This document shows, in pieces, positions 36,756-45,841 of a stretch of DNA of 64,000 bases. The translations under genes and the position numbers were made by a program. Numbering within the stretch: the stretch's first letter is position 1; each line of letters opens with the position of its first letter. The notes below the pieces were generated by a model. The model was not told the origin of the DNA. It searched no databases and saw only the letters and a list, made by a program, of their open reading frames with translations. The DNA lies in contig NZ_NNBJ01000007.1 in the NCBI RefSeq assembly GCF_002803085.1, forward strand, positions 124,001 through 188,000, given 5' to 3'. The DNA is from Streptomyces sp. CB01201. GTDB lineage: Bacteria; Actinomycetota; Actinomycetes; Streptomycetales; Streptomycetaceae.

Positions 36756-37153
36756 TGAGTGCTGACCTTCGTACCGAGAAGCCCGCGGGACGCTTCCGGC
36801 GGATGCTCGACCGGCTGTCCACCTCGCAGGAGGACCTGCACTCCGCGGAACTGCAGGAGGACACGCAGGCCACGGGGTGCACCCGCATCTCCGAGTGCAG
36901 TGACCGCCAGATAGTCAAGGTGACTGGTACCTTGCGGACCGTCACCCTGCGCCCACGGGCGGGTGTGCCGGCGCTGGAGGCCGAGCTCTTCGACGGCACC
37001 GCCCCGCTGGACGTGGTGTGGCTGGGACGGCGCTCGATCGTGGGCATCGAGCCGGGCCGCAAGCTCATCGCTTCGGGCCGGATCTCCCTGAGCCACGGCC
37101 GCCGGGTCCTGTTCAACCCCAAATACGAACTCCGACCGCTCGGACAGGAGTAG
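36755..37153 (+). CDS. OB-fold nucleic-acid-binding protein
   Basis: A 132-residue protein whose C-terminal 85 residues read as an OB fold (DRQIVKVTGTLRTVTLRP, AELFDGTAPLDVVWLG, IASGRISLSHGRRVLFNPKYEL), as in RecG-wedge or tRNA anticodon-type domains. It probably binds nucleic acid. It appears leaderless. The DUF3159 gene starts 3 bases after its stop. Confidence 0.78.
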   Translation: MSADLRTEKPAGRFRRMLDRLSTSQEDLHSAELQEDTQATGCTRISECSDRQIVKVTGTLRTVTLRPRAGVPALEAELFDGTAPLDVVWLGRRSIVGIEPGRKLIASGRISLSHGRRVLFNPKYELRPLGQE

Positions 37154-37156
37154 CCG

Positions 37157-37897
37157 GTGACGTCAGTCGACAAGCCGACCACCACCACCCCCACCACCAC
37201 TGCGCCCGCCGACGCGAAGGCCGTCACCGAGGCCGCGCTCTTCGAGGCGTTCGGCGGGGTGCGCGGCATGGTGGAGACGGTCCTGCCGGGACTGCTCTTC
37301 GTCACGATCTTCACGATCAACAAGGACCTGCACACCTCGGCGATCGCCGCCCTAGCGGTGTCGCTGCTGCTCGTCGTGGTCCGCCTGGTCCGCAGGGACA
37401 CCATGAAGCACGCCTTCAGCGGTGTCTTCGGCGTCGCCTTCGGCGTGGTCTTCGCGATGATGACGGGCAACGCCAAGGACTTCTACCTGCCGGGCATGCT
37501 CTACACGCTCGGCCTGGCGGTCGCCTACATCGTCACCACGCTGTGCGGGGTCCCGCTGATCGGCCTGATCCTCGGCCCGGTCTTCAAGGAGAACCTGTCC
37601 TGGCGCACCCGCAACCCGGGCCGCAAGAAGGCGTACGCGAAGGCCAGTTGGGCCTGGGGCCTGATCCTGCTCGCCAAGTGCGCGATCCTGTTCCCGCTGT
37701 ACTGGTGGGCCAACACCTCGCAGCTGGGCTGGATCCTGATCGCCCTGAAGATCCCGCCGTTCCTGCTCGCGGTCTGGCTCACCTGGGTCTTCCTCGCGAA
37801 GGCCCCGGCGCCGATCGACGTCTTCGCCGAGATGGAGGCGGAGGAAGCGGCCGAGAAGGCCCGCAAGGCCGCCGCGCGCGGCGAAGCCGGCACGTAA
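37157..37897 (+). CDS. DUF3159 membrane protein
   Basis: A 246-residue actinobacterial DUF3159 protein with about six membrane segments between residues 45 and 215, a Thr/Pro-rich N-terminus and a charged C-terminal helix rich in Glu/Ala/Lys. Function is unknown. GTG at 37157 after ACAGGAG. Co-transcribed with the OB-fold gene and closed by a terminator. Confidence 0.82.
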   Translation: MTSVDKPTTTTPTTTAPADAKAVTEAALFEAFGGVRGMVETVLPGLLFVTIFTINKDLHTSAIAALAVSLLLVVVRLVRRDTMKHAFSGVFGVAFGVVFAMMTGNAKDFYLPGMLYTLGLAVAYIVTTLCGVPLIGLILGPVFKENLSWRTRNPGRKKAYAKASWAWGLILLAKCAILFPLYWWANTSQLGWILIALKIPPFLLAVWLTWVFLAKAPAPIDVFAEMEAEEAAEKARKAAARGEAGT

Positions 37898-37989
37898 CCC
37901 CTCTGCCCGGTAGGTGACCTGCCGGGCACCCGACTCCCTGCCGGCGCACAACTCCCTCGCCCGGTACGTGACTTCGTACCCGGCACGGC

Positions 37990-38024
37990 GAAGGGCCCGG
38001 AACCATGACGGTTCCGGGCCCTTC
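37990..38024. terminator. Bidirectional terminator
   Basis: A perfect 15-bp stem (GAAGGGCCCGGAACC with its complement) and 5-base loop between convergent DUF3159 and RCK genes. Confidence 0.88.
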
Positions 38025-38039
38025 GTGCGTCCGGCGGGA

Positions 38040-38708
38040 TCAGCCCTCGCGGCGGACCGAGAGGAGGTCCTCCAACTGCTCCTCGCGGGCCTGCGCGGCC
38101 ACGAACAGAAGCTCGTCGCCCGCCTCCAGGGTCTCCTCCTGGCTCGGCGTCAGCACCCGCGTGCCCCGGATGATGGTGACCAGCGAGGTGTCCTCGGGCC
38201 AGGCCACATCGCCGACCTGCGTGCCCGCGAGCGCCGACTCCGGCGGCAGCGTCAGCTCGACCAGGTTGGCGTCCCCGTGGCTGAAGCGCAGCAGCCGGAC
38301 GAGATCGCCGACGCTCACCGCCTCCTCGACCAGGGCCGACATCAGACGCGGCGTCGAGACGGCGACGTCCACACCCCACGACTCGTTGAACAGCCACTCG
38401 TTCTTCGGGTTGTTGACCCGGGCCACCACCCGCGGCACCCCGTACTCGGTCTTCGCGAGCAGCGAGACGACCAGGTTCACCTTGTCGTCGCCGGTGGCCG
38501 CGATGACCACGTTGCAGCGCTGGAGCGCCGCCTCGTCGAGCGAGGTGATCTCGCAGGCGTCCGCCAGCAGCCACTCGGCGAGCGGCACCCGCTCCACCGA
38601 GATGGCGGTGGGCGCCTTGTCGACCAGGAGCACCTCGTGCCCGTTCTCCAGGAGCTCGCCCGCGATGGAACGCCCCACCGCGCCGGCCCCGGCAATCGCC
38701 ACGCGCAT
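38040..38708 (-). CDS. RCK/TrkA-type K+ uptake regulatory protein (second of pair)
   Basis: This 222-residue protein has a Rossmann RCK_N domain starting MRVAIAGAGAVGRSIAGEL, an acidic ribose-binding Asp in LVDKAP, and an RCK_C domain from about 140 (VELTLPPESALAGTQVGD). Such subunits gate potassium channels or transporters in response to NAD(H), ATP or c-di-AMP. Its ATG shares one base with the preceding TGA. The tandem pair corresponds to the mycobacterial CeoB/CeoC arrangement. Confidence 0.88.
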   Translation of the reverse strand: MRVAIAGAGAVGRSIAGELLENGHEVLLVDKAPTAISVERVPLAEWLLADACEITSLDEAALQRCNVVIAATGDDKVNLVVSLLAKTEYGVPRVVARVNNPKNEWLFNESWGVDVAVSTPRLMSALVEEAVSVGDLVRLLRFSHGDANLVELTLPPESALAGTQVGDVAWPEDTSLVTIIRGTRVLTPSQEETLEAGDELLFVAAQAREEQLEDLLSVRREG

Positions 38709-39376
38709 CAGTTGCCGCCCTCCTCGGGACCCTGGGCGAACGCCGCCTCGACCTTCTCGACCTCGTCCGTACGCATCATGACGTGCACCAGGTCGCCCTC
38801 TTGCAGGACCGTCTGGGACGTCGGAAGAACCGCTTCGCCCAGCCGGGTGAGGAACGCGACGCGTACGCCGGTCTCCTCCTGCAACTTGCTGATCTTGTGG
38901 CCGATCCAGGAGGTCGAGGTGTGCACCTCGGCCAGCTGCACGCCACCGCTCGGGTCGCGCCACAGCGGCTCGGCGCCGGACGGCAGCAGCCGCCGCAGCA
39001 TCTGGTCCGCGGTCCAGCTCACCGTGGCGACCGTGGGGATGCCCAGGCGCTGGTAGACCTCGGCGCGGCGCGGGTCGTAGATCCGCGCCGCCACGTTCTC
39101 GATGCCGAACATCTCGCGCGCGACCCGCGCCGCGATGATGTTGGAGTTGTCACCGCTGGAGACCGCCGCGAACGCGCCGGCCTCCTCGATGCCCGCCTCG
39201 CGCAGGGTGTCCTGGTCGAAGCCGACCCCGGTGACCCGGCGCCCGCCGAATCCGGAACCCAGCCGACGGAAAGCGGTGGGGTCCTGGTCCACCACCGCGA
39301 CGGTGTGCCCTTGCTGTTCCAAGGCCTGCGCGAGAGCGGCTCCCACTCGCCCGCAGCCCATGATGACGATGTGCAC
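38708..39376 (-). CDS. RCK/TrkA-type K+ uptake regulatory protein (first of pair)
   Basis: This 222-residue RCK protein begins MHIVIMGCGRVGAALAQAL and has VVDQDPTAFRRL as the nucleotide-binding strand, followed by an RCK_C domain (VQLAEVHTSTSWIGHKISKL). It probably forms a ring with the downstream paralogue. It is divergent from the KimA-like permease gene, so both halves of a K+ uptake system may be controlled from the 228-base space between them. Confidence 0.88.
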   Translation of the reverse strand: MHIVIMGCGRVGAALAQALEQQGHTVAVVDQDPTAFRRLGSGFGGRRVTGVGFDQDTLREAGIEEAGAFAAVSSGDNSNIIAARVAREMFGIENVAARIYDPRRAEVYQRLGIPTVATVSWTADQMLRRLLPSGAEPLWRDPSGGVQLAEVHTSTSWIGHKISKLQEETGVRVAFLTRLGEAVLPTSQTVLQEGDLVHVMMRTDEVEKVEAAFAQGPEEGGN

Positions 39377-39591
39377 GTCCCCTTACCCCGCACTCCTGGT
39401 CGCCCCGATGACCTGCGCAAACACCCTGCTCACTACTTCCTTCTCGGCTAGCCGGGCAACAGCGTGGCAACAGAAATCCACGTTGCCGCGAGACGAGCTT
39501 ATGCGGCCCGCCCCGCGATGCACTCACGCAGTGCCCCCGGGGACCGCCGCGGGCGGGGGGAGGCGGGTGGGCCTTATTCGGACAGAGCGCT

Positions 39592-39605
39592 TACGATCCT
39601 CTGCG
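39592..39605 (+). promoter_or_regulatory. -10 element of a leaderless promoter for the permease
   Basis: TACGAT at 39592-39597 ends 7 bases before the GTG at 39605, and there is no ribosome site at the usual distance. Confidence 0.45.
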
Positions 39606-41650
39606 TGTCCAAACTGACCGACGTGCCCAAACGGATCCTGATCGGCCGGGCGCTGCGCAGCGACAAGCTGGGAGAAACGCTCCTCCCCAAGCGCATCGCA
39701 CTTCCCGTCTTTGCCTCCGACCCGCTCTCGTCCGTTGCGTACGCACCCGGAGAAGTACTCCTGGTGCTCTCCGTGGCGGGTGTGTCGGCGTACCACTTCA
39801 GCCCCTGGATCGCCCTCGCGGTCGTGGTGCTGATGTTCACCGTGGTCGCCTCCTACCGGCAGAACGTGCACGCCTACCCGAGCGGCGGCGGCGACTACGA
39901 GGTCGCCAACACCAACCTCGGGCCGAAGGCCGGACTCACCGTCGCCAGCGCCCTGCTCGTCGACTACGTCCTGACCGTGGCGGTCTCCATCGCCTCGGGC
40001 ATCGAGAACCTCGGCTCCGCGATCCCGTTCATCGTCGAGCACAAGGTGCTCTGCGCGGTCGCCGTGATCGTCCTGTTGACGCTGCTGAACCTGCGCGGCA
40101 TGAAGGAGTCGGGCAAGCTCTTCGCGATCCCGACGTACGTCTTCGTCGCCGGCGTCTTCGTCATGATCGCCTGGGGCGCCTTCCGCGGGATCGTGCTCGG
40201 CGACACCATGAAGGCACCGACCGCGGACTACACGATCAAGGCCGAGCACCAGGGCCTCGCGGGCTTCGCCATGGTCTTCCTGCTGCTGCGCGCCTTCTCC
40301 TCCGGCTGTGCGGCGCTCACCGGCGTCGAGGCCATCAGCAACGGCGTCCCCGCCTTCCGCAAGCCGAAGTCGAAGAACGCCGCCACCACGCTCGCCCTGA
40401 TGGGCGGCCTCGCCGTCACCATGTTCTGCGGCATCATCGCGCTCGCCATGTCGACCCATGTGCGCATGGCGGAGAAGCCCGGCGAGGACCTGCTGCACAA
40501 CGGCACCCCGCTCGGCTCCGGATACGTACAGAACCCGGTGATCTCGCAGGTCGCCGAGGCCGTCTTCGGACACGGCAGCTTCCTGTTCGTCGTGCTCGCC
40601 GCGGCCACCGCGCTCGTCCTGTTCCTCGCGGCGAACACCGCGTACAACGGGTTCCCGCTGCTCGGCTCGATCCTCGCCCAGGACCGCTACCTGCCCCGCC
40701 AGCTGCACACCCGCGGCGACCGCCTCGCGTTCTCCAACGGCATCGTGCTGCTGGCCGGCGCCGCGGTGCTGCTCGTCGTCATCTACGGCGCGGACTCGAC
40801 CCGCCTGATCCAGCTGTACATCGTCGGCGTCTTCGTCTCCTTCACGCTCAGCCAGACCGGCATGGTCCGCCACTGGAACCGCCACCTGGCCACCGAACGC
40901 GACCCCGCCAAGCGCCGCCACATGGTCCGCTCGCGCGCAATCAACGCGTTCGGCGCGTTCTTCACCGGCCTGGTCCTGGTGGTCGTCCTCGCGACGAAGT
41001 TCACCCACGGCGCCTGGGTCGCCCTGCTCGGCATGGTGATCTTCTACGGAACGATGACCGCGATCCGCAAGCACTACGACCGGGTCGCCGCCGAGATCGC
41101 CGCTCCCGACGAGCCCAGCGACGACAGCCTGCGGCCCTCGCGCGTGCACTCGATCGTCCTGGTCTCCAAGGTCCACCGCCCCACCCTGCGCGCCCTCGCC
41201 TACGCCAAGCTGATGCGCTCCGACCAGCTGGAGGCGCTCTCCATCTCGGTCGACCCGGTCGAGACGAAGGCCCTGAAGGAGGAGTGGGAGCGGCGCGGCA
41301 TCAACGTACCGCTGAAGATCCTCGACTCGCCCTACCGCGAGATCACCCGGCCGATCATCGAGTACGTCCGCAGCCTGCGCCGCGAGAGCCCGCGCGACGC
41401 GATCAGCGTGTTCATCCCCGAGTACGTCGTGGGCCACTGGTACGAGCACCTGCTGCACAACCAGAGCGCGCTCAGGCTCAAGGGCCGCCTCCTGTTCACC
41501 CCCGGCGTCATGGTGACCTCCGTCCCCTATCAGCTGGAGTCCTCGGAGGCCGCCAAGAAGCGGGCCCGCAGGCGCGCGGACTGGAACGCCCCGGGCGCGG
41601 TGCGCCGCGGACCCGTGTCCCGCCCCAAGGAGCCGAGCAACAAGAGCTGA
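39605..41650 (+). CDS. KimA-like APC-family permease (probable K+ importer)
   Basis: This 681-residue APC-fold transporter has about 12 membrane segments (residues about 30-480) and a C-terminal cytoplasmic USP-like domain (VHSIVLVSKVHRPTLRALAYAKLMRSDQLEALSI and beyond). Its N-terminal part (FASDPLSSVAYAPGEVLLVL, VASYRQNVHAYPSGGGDYEV) resembles Bacillus KimA, a proton-coupled K+ importer controlled by c-di-AMP, more than classical amino-acid permeases. The divergent RCK genes support a K+ role. The start at GTG 39605 is chosen from conservation and the -10 position; upstream in-frame codons exist. Confidence 0.78.
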   Translation: MSKLTDVPKRILIGRALRSDKLGETLLPKRIALPVFASDPLSSVAYAPGEVLLVLSVAGVSAYHFSPWIALAVVVLMFTVVASYRQNVHAYPSGGGDYEVANTNLGPKAGLTVASALLVDYVLTVAVSIASGIENLGSAIPFIVEHKVLCAVAVIVLLTLLNLRGMKESGKLFAIPTYVFVAGVFVMIAWGAFRGIVLGDTMKAPTADYTIKAEHQGLAGFAMVFLLLRAFSSGCAALTGVEAISNGVPAFRKPKSKNAATTLALMGGLAVTMFCGIIALAMSTHVRMAEKPGEDLLHNGTPLGSGYVQNPVISQVAEAVFGHGSFLFVVLAAATALVLFLAANTAYNGFPLLGSILAQDRYLPRQLHTRGDRLAFSNGIVLLAGAAVLLVVIYGADSTRLIQLYIVGVFVSFTLSQTGMVRHWNRHLATERDPAKRRHMVRSRAINAFGAFFTGLVLVVVLATKFTHGAWVALLGMVIFYGTMTAIRKHYDRVAAEIAAPDEPSDDSLRPSRVHSIVLVSKVHRPTLRALAYAKLMRSDQLEALSISVDPVETKALKEEWERRGINVPLKILDSPYREITRPIIEYVRSLRRESPRDAISVFIPEYVVGHWYEHLLHNQSALRLKGRLLFTPGVMVTSVPYQLESSEAAKKRARRRADWNAPGAVRRGPVSRPKEPSNKS

Positions 41651-41834
41651 GCGGTACGGGTGCGGCGCGGGCGCGCTGTGGTGCGGCGCGCTGTGGTGCC
41701 GGGTGCCGTGCCGGTGCCGTGCCGGTGCCGCGCCGTGCCTGTGGCGGGCGGCCGGGCGATCCCCACGTAGACTGGTGGGCTGTTCGCCCGGCCGCCCGCC
41801 GTTTTCCTCCCCCCGACCCTGGAGTCACCCAGCC

Positions 41835-43211
41835 ATGCAGCAGAACGCATCCGAGCCGTCGGCGTCGGCATCCGAGCCGTCGGCGCCCGAGCCGTCGCTG
41901 TCGTCGTTGGTCGGTGAGGAGTACGAGGTCGAGGTCGGCCCCGTCGCACACGGCGGCCACTGCATCGCCCGCACCGCCGAGGGCCGCGTCCTGTTCGTAC
42001 GCCACGCCCTGCCCGGCGAGAAGATCGTGGCCCGCGTCACCGAGGGCGAGGAGGACTCGCGCTTCCTGCGCGCGGACGCGGTGCGCATCGTGGAGGCGTC
42101 CAAGGACCGGGTCGAGGCGCCCTGCCCCTTCGCGGGCCCCGGCAAGTGCGGCGGCTGCGACTGGCAGCACGCCAAGCCCGGCGCCCAGCGCCGCCTCAAG
42201 GGCGAGGTCATCGCCGAGCAGCTCCAGCGACTCGCGGGCCTGACCCCCGAAGAGGCCGGCTGGGACGGCACGGTCATGCCCGCCGAGGGCGACAAGCTCC
42301 CCGCCGGCCAGGTCCCGGCATGGCGCAGCCGCGTCCAGTACGCGATCGACGCGGAGGGGCGCGCGGGCCTGCGCAAGCACCGCTCGCACGAGGTCGAGGT
42401 CGTCGACCACTGCATGATCGCGTCCGAGGGCGTCTCCGAACTGGGCGTCGAGAAGCGGGAGTGGCCCTCGCTGGCCTCGGTCGAGGCGATCGCGTCGTCC
42501 GGCTCACACGACCGCCAGGTCGTCCTCACCCCGAAGCCGGGTGGCCGCCTGCCCCTGGTGGAGCTCGACAAGCCGGTCTCCGTGCTGCGAGTCGAGGAGA
42601 AGGACGGCGGAGTGCACCGGGTGCACGGCCGCGCCTTCGTCCGCGAGCGCGCCGACGGCCGCACCTATCGCGTCGGCATGGGCGGCTTCTGGCAGGTCCA
42701 CCCGCAGGCCCCCGACACCCTGGTGAAGGCCGTGATGCAGGGTCTGATGCCGCGCAAGGGCGAGATGGCGCTCGACCTGTACTGCGGCGTCGGCCTGTTC
42801 GCCGGCGCGATCGCGGAGCGGGTGGGCGAGACGGGCGCGGTGCTCGGCATCGAGTCCTCCAAGCGCGCCGTCGAGGACGCCCGCCACAACCTGGCCGACC
42901 TGCCCCGCGTCCGCGTCGAGCAGGGCAAGGTCGAGCAGGTCCTGCCCCGCACGAAGATCACCGAAGCCGACCTGATCGTCCTGGACCCGCCCCGCGCCGG
43001 CGCCGGCAAGCAGACGGTCAAGCACCTCGCGGCCCTGGGCGCCCGCCGCATCGCCTACGTGGCCTGCGACCCGGCAGCCCTGGCCCGCGACCTGGCGTAC
43101 TTCGCGGCGGCGGGCTACAAGCCGCGGACGCTGCGGGCGTTCGATCTGTTCCCGATGACGCATCACGTGGAGTGCGTGGCGATCCTGGAGCCGGTGGCGA
43201 AGGGCGGCTGA
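41835..43211 (+). CDS. TrmA/RumA-type class I RNA (uracil-5) methyltransferase
   Basis: This 458-residue protein has an N-terminal TRAM domain (about 27-85), a cysteine set CPFAGPGKCGGCDW plus DHCMI that could hold an Fe-S cluster, a SAM-binding LDLYCGVGLFAG, the DPPRAG motif and a catalytic cysteine in YVACDPAALARD. It methylates uridine C5 in rRNA or tRNA. A Ser/Glu/Pro-rich 25-residue start precedes TRAM. This is the last clear core gene; accessory DNA begins downstream. Confidence 0.9.
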   Translation: MQQNASEPSASASEPSAPEPSLSSLVGEEYEVEVGPVAHGGHCIARTAEGRVLFVRHALPGEKIVARVTEGEEDSRFLRADAVRIVEASKDRVEAPCPFAGPGKCGGCDWQHAKPGAQRRLKGEVIAEQLQRLAGLTPEEAGWDGTVMPAEGDKLPAGQVPAWRSRVQYAIDAEGRAGLRKHRSHEVEVVDHCMIASEGVSELGVEKREWPSLASVEAIASSGSHDRQVVLTPKPGGRLPLVELDKPVSVLRVEEKDGGVHRVHGRAFVRERADGRTYRVGMGGFWQVHPQAPDTLVKAVMQGLMPRKGEMALDLYCGVGLFAGAIAERVGETGAVLGIESSKRAVEDARHNLADLPRVRVEQGKVEQVLPRTKITEADLIVLDPPRAGAGKQTVKHLAALGARRIAYVACDPAALARDLAYFAAAGYKPRTLRAFDLFPMTHHVECVAILEPVAKGG

Positions 43212-43264
43212 CCTGCGGTTTTGCGTGCGCGCATTTTGTGCGGTGTGGGCGCTACAGGCGATAT

Positions 43265-43316
43265 CTTGACGCTGAAATGACGCTCTCCGAGGCATCTTGA
43301 CGCTCATTTGACGCTT
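43265..43316 (+). repeat. Four direct TGACGCT heptamers in two phased pairs
   Basis: TGACGCT occurs at 43267, 43278, 43298 and 43309. Within each pair the copies are 11 bases apart (one helical turn), and the pairs are 31 bases apart. Each pair reads CTTGACGCT-4 nt-TGACGCT. It lies between two convergent gene ends, so a promoter role is not obvious. Confidence 0.6.
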
Positions 43317-43457
43317 GTTCTGATGGGGTGTCAGGTGGTGAGTAGTGCCTTGGTCCATCAGGATGCCGAAGGGCGGAGGGCTCCTTCTGTTAGAGCCCGC
43401 TGCTCTCAGGTGTGCCCCCGGCCTAAGCTCACTTCCCGGTGTTTCGAAAGTGCCCGC

Positions 43458-43991
43458 TCAGGAACTGAGGCTCTTGCGGCGGGCACGGAACGTGTACGTG
43501 GTGCCGTTCGCGTCCGTGTGGTAACCCCAACCGCCGGTGACCGCCAGGTCCCAACCGTCTTGCTTTCTCATCTTCGCGGCGAAGGTGCGACGGTCCTTGA
43601 CGGAACATCCGCAGGCGAGGCGTATGTCGATGCTCACGTACTGGCTGCGGGTGTTCTGCTCACCGTCCGCCAGGCTCCAGTGGACGTCGTGGACGTGGTC
43701 GGCAAGGCCGGTTCGCTCCTCGTCGTGGACGATGCCGCGTGCCCGCGCGAACTCGTCCAGGTCATCGATCGCGAAGAGGTCGCTTCGCCACTGTCCGGGC
43801 CAGACCGCGAAGAGGCGGGAGGCACCAGCGACTGCGCGCTGATGGGCGTCGGGTCCCGCGCCCTGGGTGACTCGGCCGTCCTCGTGGACTTCGATGTAGC
43901 ACGTGGTGTCCAGCGTGTACGGGAAGTCCTTCCCGGCGGCGGCAGCGCTTCTCGGTTCATGGCCCCCATCCCGCGGTGATCGTGAGGCCAC
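43458..43991 (-). CDS. Hypothetical protein
   Basis: A 177-residue protein without a recognised family. The body from about residue 22 looks like a true protein: FPYTLDTTCYIEVHEDG, WPGQWRSDLFAIDDLDEF, ACGCSVKDRRTFAAKM, and an aromatic GGWGYHTDANGTTYTF near the end. Two close cysteines in ACGCS could bind metal. The GTG at 43991 is the only start in frame; the first 20 residues are doubtful. It may belong to the host side of the att remnant. Confidence 0.55.
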   Translation of the reverse strand: MASRSPRDGGHEPRSAAAAGKDFPYTLDTTCYIEVHEDGRVTQGAGPDAHQRAVAGASRLFAVWPGQWRSDLFAIDDLDEFARARGIVHDEERTGLADHVHDVHWSLADGEQNTRSQYVSIDIRLACGCSVKDRRTFAAKMRKQDGWDLAVTGGWGYHTDANGTTYTFRARRKSLSS

Positions 43992-44129
43992 GCTACGGCA
44001 GGGCGCGGGGCGGGGCTGCGGCCTTCCGAAGTTTTGCCAGCGGGCCGCCGCACGCCGCGGCGGCCTGGCGCGAATTAGGGCATAGAGGTCCGAAAAGGTT
44101 TAGATGAGCAACGAACTCCAGGCTGCTGA

Positions 44130-44168
44130 CGGGTGACGAGAATCGAACTCGCGCTCTCAGCTTGGGAA
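44130..44168 (-). other. attachment-site remnant: 3' part of tRNA-Gly(CCC)
   Basis: On the minus strand these 39 bases begin with the anticodon loop TTCCCAA (anticodon CCC), continue with the 3' anticodon stem GCTGA, a T-arm with GTTCGAT, and end in CACCCG of the acceptor stem. The 5' half of the tRNA is absent, so it is not a gene. Such 3' fragments are what integrases leave at one end of an inserted element. The orientation implies that element DNA lies to the right. Bases 44169-44459, up to the next feature, show nothing else. Confidence 0.72.
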
Positions 44169-44459
44169 TCAACGGGTTCTGCGGCGCTGGCATGCTTTCT
44201 GACCTGCGAAAACGGGGTATCCAATGGCTCCTGGAGCGGGTCGGGTTGCACCGCTGTTGACCGGGGTCTTCCGGTCTGGAGGGCACGGCTGGGGCACGCC
44301 GTGTCCGATGCGGCCTGTTGAGGTGTGATGACCTCTCAGATCTGCTCCGTGGCGTGCGCGCGCTCGTGTGACGGGAGGGCCAGGTTGCGGGAGCAAGGGG
44401 CGCTCGCGAACGGGCCGTTTTCCCTCGCGGCATGGTCCGGTCCTGCCACGCTGTTCGTC

Positions 44460-45599
44460 GTGACGTACGTCGTGAGCGTGGAAACCCACATCCCGGAGGG
44501 CACTCCGGAGATGGACCCCCTGCAGCGTGCCGGCGCGGTGGCGATCCTCGAAGCCGGGCTCGACTCGGTGGAAGGCATCGAGGGCCCGGACGGGATGGAG
44601 GCCGACCTTCACGAGACGATCGTGGCCGTCTATCCAGGCGGTGCGCTACTCAAGATCTTCGTGGACGCTCCTGCGCTGGAGTTTGCCGAGGAGACGGTGC
44701 GCTCGGTGGTGGGGGAGCTGCTGGAGCGCTCCGAGCTGCTGGCCGAGTGGCGGTCGACGAGTGCGAGGTCCAGCTCCACTCTCACATGGCCCAGGAGAGC
44801 CTCGCCGCTGCCGACGGCCCGGACGCTCCGCCCGATGATCCGGCCTCCCGCAAGGCCCGCCATGCCGCACAGGCTGCCGCCCGGAGTGGCGGGGACGACT
44901 ACGACGCGGAAGCAGATGCCGCGGCCACGCGTGACCGAATGCTGGCCATGGCGGCTGAGCTGCGCTCTTTCCCGCCTGTCATGTTCGGCGTACTTGATGA
45001 CGAAGACGAAGAGGGCGAGGAGGAGGGCGACTTCGGCGCGTTGCCGGAGGATGCCAAGCTCGCGGCTGGCGCCTTGGTGTACGGAATGCACCTGTTGGTG
45101 GACGAACTCTTCCAGGATGTTCAGACGCTGACCCGGGAGCGAACCAACGTCGCCGAGTGCGAGCGGCCGTTCTGGCTGCTGGAAGAGCTGCCTGAGCGCT
45201 ACGCCCTCCAGTACAACGCCCACTTTGCGCGCCGCTTCCCGGTGACCGCCATTGCAATGACCACTCGATTCACCAATGGCAGCTTCGGTCAGCTCAGTTG
45301 TGTTGCGGAGGAGCTTGCGCTCGGGCTCCTGCTGCGCGAGGCAGAGGTCAGTCTGGATGTGGTCGGTCTCCTTGACGCCGGAGCGTCGGACGCACTCGAA
45401 TCGTTCGCTGCGAACGTCTTTGAGGACATGGACCACGAGGGGCTGTACGACGATTCGACGGACGGGATCGATGAGAGCCCCCGTAGGGGAGGCCCTCGGT
45501 ATCGCACCCATGTCGATCGGCTCGTGGTTCAAGCCGTTCAACGAAGGCCGCTACGTGCACCCGTACGCAGAGGACGAGTCCGAGGCAACGTCCCGTTGA
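44460..45599 (+). pseudogene. Frameshifted paralogue of the intact gene at 53228-54364
   Basis: Aligning by eye with the intact copy gives the same protein from VTYVV to FNEGRYVHPYAEDE, but in three frame segments. One base is missing after 44750 (TGG-CGG against TGGACGG) and one extra C sits in the run 45478-45482. The two cancel, so the repaired length is 379 codons plus or minus one, against 378 in the intact copy. Translation from GTG 44460 would leave the true frame at residue 97 and end at an early stop. The middle segment remains open, so decay is recent. Confidence 0.85.
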
Positions 45600-45622
45600 C
45601 TGGGCACGGAGCAACTGGATGC

Positions 45623-45679
45623 GGATGTCCAGCCAAGTGCTGCCGGCCGCGCTGGACAGGCGGCTTTCGGATGTCCAGC
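45623..45679. repeat. GGATGTCCAGC repeats around an inverted copy
   Basis: GGATGTCCAGC occurs at 45623-45633 and 45669-45679, and the reverse complement GCTGGACA lies between them at 45651-45658. This follows the pseudogene stop and could be a protein-binding site or decayed terminator. Confidence 0.4.
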
Positions 45680-45841
45680 GCGCCGACTCCGCCGTCCCAC
45701 TGGATCACGGCATGTAAGGCAGGCGCGGAGGCTCCTGCGCTGCCAGCCCAGCTAGCTAGTGTGGACGTCTGACGCGAAGACGTTTTCCGGCGTTCGAGCA
45801 CACGAAGGCTCGGGTCTGTGGAAGGAAGTTCCCTCTCCCCT

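Noticed and set aside
43265..43316. CRISPR array
   Set aside because: The repeat units are only 7-9 bases and the spacing is 11-31 bases; no cas genes are present anywhere in the window.
44130..44168. Functional tRNA-Gly gene
   Set aside because: The 5' acceptor stem and D-arm are absent; the sequence right of the anticodon loop does not pair.
44460..45599. Programmed frameshifting in the paralogue copy
   Set aside because: The two indels do not lie at a slippery heptamer with a downstream structure, and the intact copy needs no shift. A pseudogene is simpler.
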